A DNA stretch of 64,000 nt from CAZLRH01 sp964562015 (GTDB lineage Bacteria; Verrucomicrobiota; Verrucomicrobiia; Opitutales; JABDGR01), in NCBI GenBank assembly GCA_964562015.1, contig CAZLRH010000001.1:310001-374000 (forward strand), in the 5' to 3' direction. Positions 18,048 to 26,426 of the stretch are shown in pieces. Position 1 is the stretch's first letter; the number at the start of each line of letters is the position of its first letter. Made by a program: the position numbers and the translations under genes. The notes under the pieces were generated by a model, which was not told where the DNA came from, did not search any database, and saw nothing but the letters and a program-made list of their open reading frames with translations.

Positions 18048-19703
18048 CTACACCTCGCACACCCAAAAGCCGGCCGGGTCCTTGCGCAGGGATTCGCTCA
18101 CCGGGATGAACATCGTGCGCAGTTTGATCAGCCCGCGGTCGAAGGAATAGCGGATGAGCACGGGCAGGTGGCCTTGGGGCTTGCGATCCGGTTCGAGGGC
18201 CGGATTTTTGAAGATGAGCGGCACGCGCGCCAGCGGCAGCGAGGGCGATTCCTGGGGGTCCGCAAAACCGGCGCTCTGGGCCTGGATGCGCGAGAGGAGC
18301 GCTGATTGCTCATGCAGGTAGGCCTTGAATTGGGCGTCGTCCATGCGCTGGCGCAGGCGGTCCATCACGCCCAGGAGCTGGTGCGTTTCACTTTCGTTAT
18401 CGAGGCCGAAAAGTTCCTTGGCCTCGGGCGAGGCCTCGTTGAGGCGCAGGTCCGTGCGCAAGTTGGTGAATTGCAGCTCAAGTTTCGGATGCGTCGAACT
18501 CCACTTGCCCTCGGGATGGTCATGCCGTGCGAGGCTGATTTCCGAGACGAGCCGGTCGAGTGAATTTTGCGGGTTGGGCGCGATTTCCACCGTGGTGCGA
18601 TGGAGGAGGTAAAAGGGCAGGAGCGCCTTGAGCGAGGGAATGCTGCCGTCGGGGGCCGGCGCGGGCGCTTCGTTGATCATGACCAGGGGCTTGCCGGTCG
18701 AGAGGCGGAAGCCGATTTCGAGAATCACATCGGCGTTCCAGTGCGGGCTGGGCTGGCCGAGGTAGGCGATGACGAGGGGGGCCGTGGCCAGTTGCTCCTT
18801 GATGACGGCGATGCGGTCCGGGCCGGGGATGCGGTCCGCCCGGCGCGGCAGGAAATTCGTGCGCTTGCACGCGGGCACGATCATTTTTTCCATGACCTCG
18901 GCGATGCGCGGATTGCGGTCGTCGATTTCCGAGATGATGAAGCACTCCGCCAGTTCGTGGGCAAAGATGGCGTGCGTGTTGAAATCGGGATTGCGCACGG
19001 GCGGCTTCATCGATTCGTCCCACGGGGCGCGCGGGACGACGACGCAGCGGTGGCCGTTTTGCGGCTTCTCGTGCTTCTTGCCGCGGATTTCCTCCTCGCC
19101 ACCGTAGAGGCGCTGGATGCTGCGCGGCAGGACTTTGTAGGCCGCGGCGCTGAGGCGAATTTCTCCGGTGACGCCGCCGCTCTCCAGGCGTGTGGCGGTG
19201 GCGATGACCGTGCCGGCGAGTTTGCCGTGCGCGTCCTTGGACAACTCGCCATAAGCGATGCCGACGCGGAAGCAGCGCATGGCCTCGTTGAGCTTGGCTT
19301 CGCGCCCGCGGGTGCTTTCCTCCTCGGCCAGCTTGAGCATGTTCACGGCCACCTCATGGGCCTCGGCGGGTTTGTGGAAAACGAAGATGCCGCCGTCGCC
19401 GCCGAATTGGGCGCAGACTTTTTCATAAGCCTGGCCGGCCTTGGCGCAGCCCTCGGACATGATGCGGTGGATCTGGTCGGCCAGATTCTGCATGGCCTTG
19501 TCGCCGGCCACGACTTGCATGTGATGCTGGATTTGGGCGAAGTGCGCCATGTCCACCACCATGACGCACATGGAGCTGGGTGGCGCGGCGGCGGGCGGCG
19601 GCTTGGGCAGGCGGCTGCGGGCGGGCTTGGCGAGGAAAATACGGCTCGTCTCGGGCGTATTGGACCCCGACAGCGGAAAAGCAGTATTAGCGAGGATGGA
19701 CAT
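18048..19703 (-). CDS. Fused class III nucleotide cyclase / TIR-like (nucleoside-deoxyribosyltransferase-like) / PAS-like protein
   Basis: 551 residues from the ATG at 19703; a GTG at 19856 would add 51 poorly structured residues. Domain 1 (about 45-222) is a class III nucleotide cyclase: metal Asp in MVVDMAHF (D51) and in QFGGDGGIFVF (D103), a Lys upstream (K95), and ATATRLES with the Arg (R172), but the usual transition-state Asn is replaced by Ala. Domain 2 (about 252-375) is TIR/NDT-like: ECFIISEIDDRNPRI, then APLVIAYLGQPSPHWNADVILEIGF-type block with the catalytic-position Glu (E329), then TGKPLVMI. Domain 3 (about 395-551) looks PAS-like (ASPEAKELFGL to GHLPVLIRY). There is no transmembrane segment. 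It combines a signal-making domain and an effector-like domain in one chain. Function unknown; see findings. Confidence 0.8.
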   Translation of the reverse strand: MSILANTAFPLSGSNTPETSRIFLAKPARSRLPKPPPAAAPPSSMCVMVVDMAHFAQIQHHMQVVAGDKAMQNLADQIHRIMSEGCAKAGQAYEKVCAQFGGDGGIFVFHKPAEAHEVAVNMLKLAEEESTRGREAKLNEAMRCFRVGIAYGELSKDAHGKLAGTVIATATRLESGGVTGEIRLSAAAYKVLPRSIQRLYGGEEEIRGKKHEKPQNGHRCVVVPRAPWDESMKPPVRNPDFNTHAIFAHELAECFIISEIDDRNPRIAEVMEKMIVPACKRTNFLPRRADRIPGPDRIAVIKEQLATAPLVIAYLGQPSPHWNADVILEIGFRLSTGKPLVMINEAPAPAPDGSIPSLKALLPFYLLHRTTVEIAPNPQNSLDRLVSEISLARHDHPEGKWSSTHPKLELQFTNLRTDLRLNEASPEAKELFGLDNESETHQLLGVMDRLRQRMDDAQFKAYLHEQSALLSRIQAQSAGFADPQESPSLPLARVPLIFKNPALEPDRKPQGHLPVLIRYSFDRGLIKLRTMFIPVSESLRKDPAGFWVCEV

Positions 19704-20197
19704 GGTGAGGTCTGGTTTGAAACCGCAAGGTAGCATTGGCTGTACCCTTTGATTTTTCTTAACCGCAAAAATTCCCCCAGGAGCCGTATCAACCGCTAAT
19801 TGCCGGGGTAAATTGTTTGTTAAATCGGGCGAATCCCTCTCGGGGTAATCACTCACTTATTATTGCTATTATTAAAACTAATATCGATATAATTGAGACT
19901 AAATCTCGAAAAAATATCGATCTCGCACTAAAAATTGGCAAGGCAGTTTTCACTTCGGGTCCGATTTCCGAGGTTCCTTCATAATTATTTTACAAAAATG
20001 ACGGGAATAGGCTGCTCGTGAAGACCATCGCATCTAGGGTCTTTACCTATGACTACCGGGAGATTTGGCCAAATAAAACGCCTGCGGCCCTTCCTTTCCG
20101 GCACCCTCCTTCGCGTCCTGACACTTATTGATATTTTATATTTTTACAGGAATCGCTTCCGCTTGTATTGAGCGACCGACCTGTCATTCTTTTCCGC
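19704..20197. other. Intergenic region between divergent genes, AT-rich core
   Basis: 494 bp between the starts of the cyclase/TIR-like gene and the TIM-barrel gene. Positions 19855-19935 are strikingly AT-rich for this genome and contain ATATCGAT twice (about 19890 and 19916) plus a GAGA...TCTC inverted repeat between them. This suits a regulatory region or the edge of acquired DNA. I see no credible gene in it. Confidence 0.5.
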
Positions 20198-21724
20198 ATG
20201 AATCGCCGCTTGTTCCTCAAAAACGCCGCGACCGTCGCTGGCGCCACCCTCGCCGCCCAAGAACTCCTCGCGCAAACCGCCGCACCCACTGTGGCCGCGA
20301 CCCCCGCCGGGGCTGCGACCCCCGCCGGGGCTGCTCTGGCCGTGGCCGCGGCCCCCCAGGCCACCATCGGCATCGCCACCGCCATCGGACCGCTCGTGCA
20401 GGGCGACATCGGCGCAGTGCTGGATGACATGCAGCAGCGCGGCGCGGTCAACGCCGTCTTTCCCTTCATTTACACGCACGTGCTCGAACGCGCCGGCCTG
20501 CCTGCGGCGGGCTTTCGCGGCGGCAATTATGCAATGCCGCACATGCAGTATTATAAAGACGTGCCGCTGACCTTCGACGACATGCGCGCGCCGGAACTCG
20601 GTACGGTGGACGTGTTTGAGCGCCTCATTCCTGCGGCCCAAAAACGCGGGATGAAAACGTATGCGTGGATTCTCGAGGACAATGTGCGCCCCAATGTCGC
20701 CCACTGGGAATCGCTGTATGAAATTGACGCGCATGGTCGGCGCGGCGCGCGCCATCCCTCCGGGCCGTGCAATAACCATCCGCAATATCGCGCCTACCTC
20801 ATGGGCTTGGTGGAGGATTATATCCGCTCATATCCCATCGACGGCGTGATGTGGGGCTCCGAGCGCCAGGGCGCGGTGCACAATGTGCTCGGCGCGTTTC
20901 ACAATGGCGCGCGCACCGACCCCGGCCTGGCCACGTGCTTCTGCGAATTCTGCCTCAAGAAAGCCAAGGACCGCGGGATTGATGCCGAACGCGCGCGCAC
21001 GGGCTTTGCAGCGCTCGAGCAATTCGTGCGCAACGGCCGCGCGGGCCAGCGCCCGGGCGACGGCTACTTCGTTTCGTTTTACCGCCTGCTGGTCAAATAT
21101 CCGGAATTGCTGGCGTGGGAAAATCTCTGGGTGCAAAGCCGCCACGAATTGCAGGCCCAGCTTTATCAAAAAATCAAAGCGCTCAATCCGGCCATGCCCG
21201 TGGGCTGGCACTTGTGGCATAATATCTCCTTCAGCCCGTTTCATCGTGCCGAGGAAGATTATGCCGACTATGTGCCGTTTTCCGATTATTTGAAACCCGT
21301 GCTCTACAGCAATTGTGCGGGCGAGCGCATGCGCAGCTTCACCGAGAGTGTGCACCAAAACGTGTACGGGGATTCACCCGCGCCCGAAACGATGGCGATG
21401 CTTTACCAGCAGTTGAATTACAACGAAGCGGCGTATGACCGCGTGGCCGCCGCCGGCCTGTCGGCCGATTACGTGGGCCGCGAAACGGCGCGGGCGCTGG
21501 CGGGCGTGGCGCCGGCGAAGGTGCAAGTCTGGCCGGGCCTCGACATTGACGTGCCGACCGGCGCGGGCAGCAGCAAGTGCACGCCGGAAAGCGTGAAAGC
21601 AACGGTGCGGGCCGCGTTCCAGGCCGGGGCGCAGGGGCTCATCCTCTCGCGCAATTATGCGGAAATGACGCCTGCCAACCTCGCTGCCGCCGGGGATGCC
21701 ATCCGTGAAATGGGCAAGGCATGA
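20198..21724 (+). CDS. Tat-exported putative TIM-barrel glycosidase-like protein (paralogue)
   Basis: 508 residues from the ATG at 20198, which gives a Tat-like signal (MNRRLFLKNAATVAGATLAA). The linker contains a perfect 18-bp tandem duplication in DNA. The barrel domain includes DMQQRGAVNAVFPFIYTH, RGMKTYAWILED, RSYPIDGVMWGSERQG, the Cys cluster CFCEFCLKKA, MPVGWHLWHNISFSPF and VWPGLDIDVP. SER in GVMWGSERQG sits where a catalytic acid would be on strand 4. It is a divergent paralogue of 13009-14397: same signal type, same Cys cluster, same C-terminal helix pattern. Probably acts on an extracellular or periplasmic glycan; substrate unknown. Confidence 0.7.
   Translation: MNRRLFLKNAATVAGATLAAQELLAQTAAPTVAATPAGAATPAGAALAVAAAPQATIGIATAIGPLVQGDIGAVLDDMQQRGAVNAVFPFIYTHVLERAGLPAAGFRGGNYAMPHMQYYKDVPLTFDDMRAPELGTVDVFERLIPAAQKRGMKTYAWILEDNVRPNVAHWESLYEIDAHGRRGARHPSGPCNNHPQYRAYLMGLVEDYIRSYPIDGVMWGSERQGAVHNVLGAFHNGARTDPGLATCFCEFCLKKAKDRGIDAERARTGFAALEQFVRNGRAGQRPGDGYFVSFYRLLVKYPELLAWENLWVQSRHELQAQLYQKIKALNPAMPVGWHLWHNISFSPFHRAEEDYADYVPFSDYLKPVLYSNCAGERMRSFTESVHQNVYGDSPAPETMAMLYQQLNYNEAAYDRVAAAGLSADYVGRETARALAGVAPAKVQVWPGLDIDVPTGAGSSKCTPESVKATVRAAFQAGAQGLILSRNYAEMTPANLAAAGDAIREMGKA
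20297..20332 (+). repeat. Perfect 18-bp tandem duplication inside the signal-peptide linker
   Basis: The 18-bp unit at 20297-20314 is repeated exactly at 20315-20332, encoding ATPAGA twice. It lies in the Ala/Pro linker of the TIM-barrel protein and keeps the frame; it is a slippage-type expansion. Confidence 0.9.
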
Positions 21725-21780
21725 GGGCGTATGGTCCAAACTGCGGGAAAGCATTTCGCCAAAAGGGAGCATCCGCCAGC

Positions 21781-21850
21781 GTAGCGCGGAGCTTTAGCCG
21801 GCGCCTCTTTTCCACTCGATCCCTCCCAAGCGCGGGCTAAAGTACCTGGT
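21781..21850. repeat. Dispersed palindromic intergenic repeat, copy 1
   Basis: The 70-bp element begins GTAGCGCGGAGCTTTAGCC and ends GCGCGGGCTAAAGTACCTGGT. Its ends are inverted (21788-21799 against 21835-21846, two mismatches). The same element occurs at 38033-38103 with perfect arms. It lies downstream of the TIM-barrel gene. The tail, CCTGGTTACGCCCGCG, also resembles the DNA just after the direct repeat at 33841-33960. Confidence 0.8.
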
Positions 21851-21944
21851 TACGCCCGCGCTTAGATAACGTAATAACCTCAAGATAAACGACTTATGAG
21901 AAGATGGCTAATCCAGGCACGGGCCATTTGGCACTCAAATAATG

Positions 21945-21984
21945 ATACGAATTATATCGTATTTCTAAAATAATTAATTATTTT
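21945..21984. repeat. Two adjacent AT-rich palindromes
   Basis: ATACGA (21945-21950) faces TCGTAT (21957-21962) across 6 bp, and 21967-21984 is a perfect 18-bp palindrome (AAAATAATT/AATTATTTT). They lie just 3' of the orphan hicB gene. They could form its terminator or a protein-binding site; no T-run specific to the minus strand is evident beyond the stem. Confidence 0.4.
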
Positions 21985-21994
21985 TGATATATTG

Positions 21995-22204
21995 TCATTG
22001 GACGTTGATCGTGAAGGCCATTAGAGTGACACGTTGATTTGTACGCAAAGGAAACTCCTCAAAATAAAGGCGGGTGGCCTCTTTTAAGTTAGCCAGAGCC
22101 TCCACCGGGGCTTCTCCCTGGGTCGTTGTACCTGTCTCGGGATTGTATGCCATCAACCAATCGCTTTCAGCGTCGGGATAGATGACTGCGGATAATTTGC
22201 GCAT
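21995..22204 (-). CDS. hicB: Orphan short HicB-like antitoxin
   Basis: 69 residues of the same short HicB fold as 392-598: LSAVIYPDAESDWLMAYNPETGT, then QGEAPVEALANLKEATRLYFEEFP. The ATG is at 22204. No HicA-like gene exists on either side: the 270 bp downstream hold only repeats and the 257 bp upstream hold no toxin-like reading frame. It may be a solitary antitoxin left after toxin loss, or may act in trans on the module at 0.4-0.8 kb; the two HicB proteins differ considerably in sequence. Confidence 0.8.
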   Translation of the reverse strand: MRKLSAVIYPDAESDWLMAYNPETGTTTQGEAPVEALANLKEATRLYFEEFPLRTNQRVTLMAFTINVQ

Positions 22205-22461
22205 GGGCCTGTTTTACTGCTTGTGCGACAGTTGTGCAATGCTCGCAGCCATTCAGTACCGTATTCCTGGCCGCGACATTTCACTGCGGGTTGAAGCAAT
22301 CCTCATTTACCGCGTGCAACAAAATCCAGTGGCTGCACAACCATACCTTCGCCGCCTTTCAAGGTGAGTTCTTCCCACCAATGTTCCGGCATTCACCATG
22401 GTAGTCAATATTACGACAACCACGGGCCGTTCGCCAGGAGGTGTAACCCTTCCGGATCAGG

Positions 22462-23490
22462 TCATGGGGGGTCAAACCATTGCCCTTCAACCAAAACCTT
22501 ACTTTGAGAGTTACCTTGATGCTTTTCATGTCGATAAATCATGCCTGCAAGCACGTCCACGCCTTTGTAGCCTAATATTTCAAGGCGCTCGTCGATACCT
22601 GAGTGCATCGAAGTTTGGGGATCAATGCTCGTGCAGAATATCGGGGGCAGCGAAGACGGATTGAGGCCAGGCTGCTGGCGGAGCAGGGTAGCCATGGGCT
22701 CGTCATGGGCTATGATAGCATCGGGCTTCTCGCGCCTGAGCCACGCCCGCAATTTCCGCTGGTCAAATTCACGGCCATCGAACACAAAAGCCTTCACTGG
22801 CAGTTCATCGCAAGCCAGCGCCTCCCAGGCGGCGGCCACGATGAAGGCATCGTTGGAGCGTATGCCGAAAGTTCTTGGACATACCGAACCAATCCGCCGG
22901 AAGCCCCGGCCAGTGAGGGCCGCGCAAAGTTTGCGGGCATTGTGGTAATAATTCACCGAGACCGTGGCAAAATTCGGTGACAAAATGCTCGCCGTCGCCG
23001 CTACGACCGGAAATTTTTGCCAGTTCAGTAAAGACGCGACGTCGCTGGGCCGGAACATTTGGAGTAAAAGCACCCCGTCCACTCCTCGGGCCAGCCAGGA
23101 GCGCTCCAGCGCGGGATTGGGTTGATCGATGGAGTCCAGGCGCACAAGCTCCAAATTGTAGCCAAGTTCCGCGGCGCGCAGGCTGGCACTTTCCCGCACG
23201 CGGCGCATACTTTGCGGTTCCAAGTGGGCCGGCACCGTGCTCAATGCGATCAGGGTTCCGACGGAGCGCGGCATTTTTCGCCCACGGATATGTTGCATCA
23301 TTTTGGACAGCGCGGGGTCCGGCTGATATCCCAGTGCTTTCGCCGCCAGCCAAACTCGCTGTCGCACCTTCGCCTGTACATAAGGTTCGTTGCGCAGTGT
23401 CCGCGAAACCGTCATGGCGCTCACCCTGGCCTTCGCCGCAATCTCGCGCAAGCCCGGCCGCGGAGATGATGGTGGAAAATTCCCTTTCAT
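22462..23490 (-). CDS. LacI/GalR family transcriptional regulator
   Basis: 342 residues. The N-terminal helix-turn-helix is canonical (GLREIAAKARVSAMTVSRTLRNEPYVQAKVRQRVWLAAKALGY-type order: recognition helix AMTVSRTL, hinge helix near GYQPDP). The rest is a periplasmic-binding-protein-like sensor with VGTLIALST, GVDGVLLLQ, GFRRIGSV and KPDAIIAHDEP blocks. It is divergent from the GH78/GH106/esterase genes, and a 19-bp perfect palindrome lies 5 bp before its start, so it most likely represses both itself and the CAZyme operon. The inducer is presumably a rhamnose-containing sugar; that is inference from the neighbours. Confidence 0.92.
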   Translation of the reverse strand: MKGNFPPSSPRPGLREIAAKARVSAMTVSRTLRNEPYVQAKVRQRVWLAAKALGYQPDPALSKMMQHIRGRKMPRSVGTLIALSTVPAHLEPQSMRRVRESASLRAAELGYNLELVRLDSIDQPNPALERSWLARGVDGVLLLQMFRPSDVASLLNWQKFPVVAATASILSPNFATVSVNYYHNARKLCAALTGRGFRRIGSVCPRTFGIRSNDAFIVAAAWEALACDELPVKAFVFDGREFDQRKLRAWLRREKPDAIIAHDEPMATLLRQQPGLNPSSLPPIFCTSIDPQTSMHSGIDERLEILGYKGVDVLAGMIYRHEKHQGNSQSKVLVEGQWFDPP

Positions 23491-23494
23491 ATTT

Positions 23495-23513
23495 TTATGT
23501 TACTGTAACATAA
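23495..23513. promoter_or_regulatory. Candidate LacI-family operator (19-bp perfect palindrome)
   Basis: TTATGTTAC-T-GTAACATAA reads identically on both strands around the central base at 23504. It lies between the divergent LacI gene (start 23490) and the GH78 gene (start 23610), where autoregulation and operon control would act. The centre is odd, unlike the CG-centred lac/pur operators, but odd-centred sites exist in the family. Confidence 0.65.
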
Positions 23514-23609
23514 TTTTTGCCGTTACTTCTACTTTGGGGCAATGCAAAACTGAATAAAGTGGGTATCCCAACCGCTCCGTAAAAGCTATACCTCCAGCCC
23601 CTTCTTTTT

Positions 23610-26402
23610 ATGCCACAATTGTGTTCTCTCCGATCGATGATTGTTTGCCGTTTGACTATCCCCGCCATGTTTGCCGGCTTGGCGATGAGCTTCGGGGTGT
23701 CCGTGTTGGAGGCGGCGCCATTGCCGCCCACGCAGACGCGGATCATCGACAATTTTGAGCAGCTGGGTATCGATACCGCCACCCCGCGTTTTGGATGGGT
23801 CGTCAGCGATCCAGCTCGCGGTGCCGTCCAATCCGCATATCAAATCATCGTTGCGAGAGACCGTGCGGCATTGGACAACGCGCGTGACTTGGTCTGGGAC
23901 AGCGGCAAGGTCGTTTCATCCGCGCAGTACGGAGTGGTTTACGCGGGAGGCGCGCTCGAAAGAACCACTGAGTATTGGTGGAAAGTTCGCACGTGGGATG
24001 AGCAAGGCCAGGCTTCGCCATGGAGCGAAGCTCGCCACTTCATCACCTCCTTCTTCACGCCCGAAGACTGGAACGCGCAGGCCACGTGGATTGGCGATGG
24101 GCTGGGGACCGTCCCCCCTACAAAACCAGCGCCGCAATTCCGCAAAGAGTTCCAAATCAACAAACCCATCCGCGGAGCTTATTTGTATATTTGCGGCTTG
24201 GGGCAATTTTCGGCATTCATCAATGGTGCCCGAGTCGGTGATCACGTCATGGATCCAGCCTGGACCGATTACGATGTAACCGCCACGTATGTGACTTTTG
24301 ACGTCACCTCACTTCTGGGGCAGGGCGGCAATGCCATCGGGGTCAATTTGGCGAATGGCTGGCTTTCCGACACCAGGGATAGACAGAGTACGCGCAATTT
24401 TGGCCCGATGCGCTTGATCGCTCAACTGCATGTGGTTTTCCAGGACGGGACCAGCACGGATGTGGTCAGCGATCCGTCCTGGAAAACCAGCACCAGCCCT
24501 CTGACGCATTCGGAAATCCACGGATCAGAGGATTATGATGCGCGGCTGGAGCAACCAGGCTGGAGCAAGGCGGGATTCGACGATGCAAATTGGCTCAGCG
24601 CGGTCGCCGTGAAACGTCCGACCGGCTTACTTGTGCCGCAAACTGCGCCTCCAATGCGCGTGCGGGAGGTATTCGCGCCGCAAAAGGTTACCAATCCCAG
24701 CCCGAACATTTACGTTTACGATTTCGGGAAGAACATGAATGGCCAGTACGAAATTACCGTCAAAGGATCCGTCGGCCAGACTGTGACCCTTCGGCCTGGG
24801 GAGGCTTTGAAGACCAATGGCCGGGTAAATCTGGGGCGGGCGGAGCCGTCGAAGTATACGCTCAAGGGAAGCGGTTCGGAAACCTGGGGGCCGACGTTCA
24901 ATGCCGTCGGGTTCCGGTATTTGGAAGTTGAAGGGGTGACCACAGATCCGCAGAACACCGCGTTACCGCTCATCCAAAAAGCCGCCGGACATTTTGTCTA
25001 CACTGCGGCGCGCGAGGTCGGATCCTTTACGGCCTCCGATAACCGTTATCTACAGATTCATGATCTGGCGCGCCAGACCCTGCTAAGTAATTTGGAATCG
25101 ATTCACACGGATGGACCCAATTACGAACGCCTGGGATGGCAGGAAGTCGTCTGGACCACCCCGCCGGCGACAGTCTACTGCAACGACGTTCAGACGTACT
25201 TTGCAAAGATCATGCACGATGTCCGCGACGCTCAACGTGTCAGCGGGCTGTGCCCCGACATCGCACCCAACTGGTTCCATAACAAAAATGCCGGGTCCGC
25301 CGGCAAATTCGATGATTCGCCGGCATGGGGCTCATCCGCATTCATCTGCCCCTGGATCATGTATCAAACGTACGGCGACAAAAAAATTCTTTCCGACAAC
25401 TACGAGACCATGAAAAAATACATCGCTTACCTCAAAAGCAAGGAAGCCAACGGCCTGGTCACTTACGGGTTGGGCGACTGGATGTCGCCCGCGGGCGATG
25501 ATGTACGGAACATCGAGGGCGCCGTTTACGTTTATGACATGGGCTTGATGCGCGACATCGCCTCGGTGCTGGGCAAGACCGACGATGCATCCGCCTACGC
25601 ACAAGACTACACGCGCGTGCGCGACGCCTACAACCGGGCCTATTTCGATCCCCCATCAAAGTCCTATCATCCCGTAAAGCAGGCCAACGAGGCACTTCCG
25701 CTGGCATTCGGCATCGTTCCGGAGGGCGAGGTCGAAGCCGTGCGGCAAGCCCTCGTCGAGGACATCGCACACCCGCAGGAAGACGGATCGCCAAGCTCTG
25801 GCCGCGTCGGCGACTTCGGACCCGTCGTGCCGGATCACGTGACGACCGGGGATGTCGCCACCAGCGCACTCTGGGAGGCATTGGGTGATGCCGGGCAAGG
25901 CACTCTCGTTCAAACCATGATCATGCAGGAAACGTCCCCGAGCTATATGTACATGATCAACCATGGCGCGACGACGATTGCTGAAAATTGGTATTACGAG
26001 AAGACCCGCAGTTTTAATCATGACATGTATGCGGGTATTCTGGCCTACCTGTATCGCAACGTTGGCGGCATTTCCGCCCTCAAACCGGGGTACGAAGTGA
26101 TCCAGATCAAACCATGCCTACCGCTTGGGTTGAATAGCGCTTCGGTCACCTATGACTCAGTCCGCGGCTCCATCGAGACCTCATGGCGGATTGAGGGGAA
26201 GGAATTCACGCTGAAAGTTCGTATTCCTGCCAACGCGTCGGCGGTGGTGTCGGTTCCCACCCTCGACCCCAAGTCCGTGCGCGAAGGCGGCCAGATGGCC
26301 AAAGATGTGCCGGGCCTCAAGTTCCTGCGCTCCGACTCGGCGGCGGCCGAATTTGCCGTTGGATCGGGCGTCTACGTATTTCAGTCAACATTGAAGAATT
26401 AA
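23610..26402 (+). CDS. Secreted alpha-L-rhamnosidase, GH78
   Basis: 930 residues (an internal ATG at 23637 would give a tidier signal peptide). Domain order follows GH78: an N-terminal Fn3-like domain (SAYQIIVARD, VWDSGKVVSS, YWWKVRTWDEQG), a rhamnosidase N domain with carbohydrate-binding character (AYLYICGLGQFSAFINGARVG), the alpha/alpha-six barrel, and a C-terminal beta domain (LKPGYEVIQIKPCLP). The acid/base segment DGPNYERLGW (501-510) keeps D501 and E506, but the third conserved acid of the usual GD is V513. The candidate base is E792 in TTIAENW. It is first gene of a co-directional set with GH106 25 bp behind, under the adjacent LacI protein. Confidence 0.92.
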   Translation: MPQLCSLRSMIVCRLTIPAMFAGLAMSFGVSVLEAAPLPPTQTRIIDNFEQLGIDTATPRFGWVVSDPARGAVQSAYQIIVARDRAALDNARDLVWDSGKVVSSAQYGVVYAGGALERTTEYWWKVRTWDEQGQASPWSEARHFITSFFTPEDWNAQATWIGDGLGTVPPTKPAPQFRKEFQINKPIRGAYLYICGLGQFSAFINGARVGDHVMDPAWTDYDVTATYVTFDVTSLLGQGGNAIGVNLANGWLSDTRDRQSTRNFGPMRLIAQLHVVFQDGTSTDVVSDPSWKTSTSPLTHSEIHGSEDYDARLEQPGWSKAGFDDANWLSAVAVKRPTGLLVPQTAPPMRVREVFAPQKVTNPSPNIYVYDFGKNMNGQYEITVKGSVGQTVTLRPGEALKTNGRVNLGRAEPSKYTLKGSGSETWGPTFNAVGFRYLEVEGVTTDPQNTALPLIQKAAGHFVYTAAREVGSFTASDNRYLQIHDLARQTLLSNLESIHTDGPNYERLGWQEVVWTTPPATVYCNDVQTYFAKIMHDVRDAQRVSGLCPDIAPNWFHNKNAGSAGKFDDSPAWGSSAFICPWIMYQTYGDKKILSDNYETMKKYIAYLKSKEANGLVTYGLGDWMSPAGDDVRNIEGAVYVYDMGLMRDIASVLGKTDDASAYAQDYTRVRDAYNRAYFDPPSKSYHPVKQANEALPLAFGIVPEGEVEAVRQALVEDIAHPQEDGSPSSGRVGDFGPVVPDHVTTGDVATSALWEALGDAGQGTLVQTMIMQETSPSYMYMINHGATTIAENWYYEKTRSFNHDMYAGILAYLYRNVGGISALKPGYEVIQIKPCLPLGLNSASVTYDSVRGSIETSWRIEGKEFTLKVRIPANASAVVSVPTLDPKSVREGGQMAKDVPGLKFLRSDSAAAEFAVGSGVYVFQSTLKN

Positions 26403-26426
26403 ACTTTAGTTATAAAAAATTTGATT

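Noticed and set aside
18567..19733. 388-codon plus-strand frame over the cyclase/TIR-like gene
   Set aside because: The minus-strand protein has coherent cyclase and TIR-like motifs; the plus frame is rich in Gly, Ala, Arg and Asp without motifs.
20297..20332. 18-bp tandem repeat as a CRISPR-like or regulatory repeat
   Set aside because: Only two units without spacers, in frame inside a protein linker (ATPAGA twice).
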